Shown: positions 6,343 to 6,534 of the stretch, piece by piece
How positions within the stretch are numbered: position 1 is the stretch's first letter
Layout: each line of letters starts with the position of its first letter
Source: an uncultured Clostridia bacterium
Lineage (GTDB): Bacteria; Bacillota; Clostridia; Oscillospirales; CAG-272
DNA: 6,534 nt
Assembly: GCA_947624945.1 (NCBI GenBank)
Contig: CANQMJ010000132.1
Coordinates: 1-6,534, forward strand
Reading direction: 5' to 3'
Notes under the pieces: model-generated
The model's input: only the letters and a program-made list of their open reading frames with translations
What the model was told of the DNA's origin: nothing
The model's database searches: none
Made by a program: the position numbers and the translations under genes

Positions 6343-6392
6343 ACACTTTTCGCGAAGCGAAAACGTGTCGCAGCTCCGAACGTAGTGAGGAG
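6343..6392. repeat. Two-hairpin repeat, copy 2
   Basis: ACACTTTTCGC (6343-6353), GAA loop, GCGAAAA (6357-6363), one bulged C, and GTGT (6365-6368) form the first hairpin. The second (6374-6392) pairs CTCC with GGAG, has the GA/GA step, then AC with GT around the GTA loop. It lies 256 bases from copy 1 in the same orientation. A pyrimidine-rich run ending in CC precedes both copies, but the sequences after the second hairpin are unrelated. Confidence 0.8.
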
Positions 6393-6534
6393 ATACTGCT
6401 CACACGCGGATCATCGTGCTTCCTGTACCCACCGGCAGCTACCTTTGACTACTTGACGTGGTGACGTCTTTCACACCTTTCAACCGGTTTTTGACAAGGG
6501 GGACTTTCTCGCAAGAAAGAGATGATCGGGGATG
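6393..6534. other. Unexplained palindrome-rich tail
   Basis: Following repeat copy 2, this stretch contains three short palindromic elements: GACGT/ACGTC around GGTG (6455-6468), AACCGGTT (6482-6489), and CTTTCT/AGAAAG around CGCA (6504-6519). No frame on either strand is convincing. It runs to the window edge and may belong to a longer dispersed element whose boundary is outside the view. Confidence 0.4.

Larger units (their letters stand above)
5940..6534. other. Gene-poor region with structured repeats
   Basis: About 600 bases without a convincing gene. The stretch holds the operon promoter at its left end, a terminator-like hairpin (6061-6083), two copies of a two-hairpin repeat (6087-6137, 6343-6392), an imperfect inverted repeat (6198-6236), a consensus promoter pointing left (6266-6294), and a tail with three short palindromes (6455-6519). 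No tRNA, rRNA or known riboswitch fold was recognised on either strand. Confidence 0.75.

Noticed and set aside
6087..6392. CRISPR array.
   Set aside because: Only two diverged copies 256 bases apart, with hairpins too complex and spacing too wide for repeat-spacer units.
6439..6534. A minus-strand frame open from the right edge to a TAG at 6439-6441, which could be the end of a neighbouring gene.
   Set aside because: Only about 31 codons are visible, no family motif is present, and the frame lies in the palindrome-rich tail, so it cannot be distinguished from chance.

Overview
The window looks like a chromosomal segment of an uncultured Clostridia-type member of the Bacillota, probably a gut lineage. 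The signs are a GC-rich coding sequence that still uses ATA heavily for isoleucine, AGGAGG-type ribosome binding sites, TTG and GTG starts beside ATG, and a set of envelope proteins typical of that class. The taxonomy is an inference from style, not from a marker gene.

Positions 1-5899 hold five genes, all on the minus strand and separated by only 16-24 bases, so they read as one operon transcribed from right to left. In transcription order they are: a secreted, membrane-anchored PIG-L/LmbE-type N-acyl sugar deacetylase (4310-5899); a fused polyprenol-phosphate glycosyltransferase plus GtrA-type membrane domain (3138-4286); a membrane-anchored phosphodiester glycosidase of the NAGPA/DUF2233 family with a long disordered cytoplasmic tail (1428-3113); an unrecognised single-pass membrane protein with a large extracytoplasmic part (278-1411); and the start of a PAP2-family membrane phosphatase cut by the window edge (1-259). 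A good sigma-A-type promoter (5933-5961) lies just upstream of the first gene.

Taken together the set suggests building or trimming of an envelope glycan: a lipid-linked sugar donor is made and presented across the membrane, N-acetyl groups and phosphodiester-linked sugars are edited outside the cell, and the released polyprenyl phosphate is recycled. The individual family calls are well supported; the joint pathway is inference.

Positions 5900-6534 contain no convincing gene. This AT-richer stretch carries two diverged copies of a two-hairpin repeat (6087-6137 and 6343-6392). Their differences are almost all compensated base pairs, so structure has been preserved. Between the copies lies an exact-consensus promoter (TTGACA, 17 bases, TATAAT, extended -10) pointing left with no clear gene behind it. 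A terminator-like hairpin and a palindrome-rich tail complete the region, which is the least explained and most interesting part of the window.
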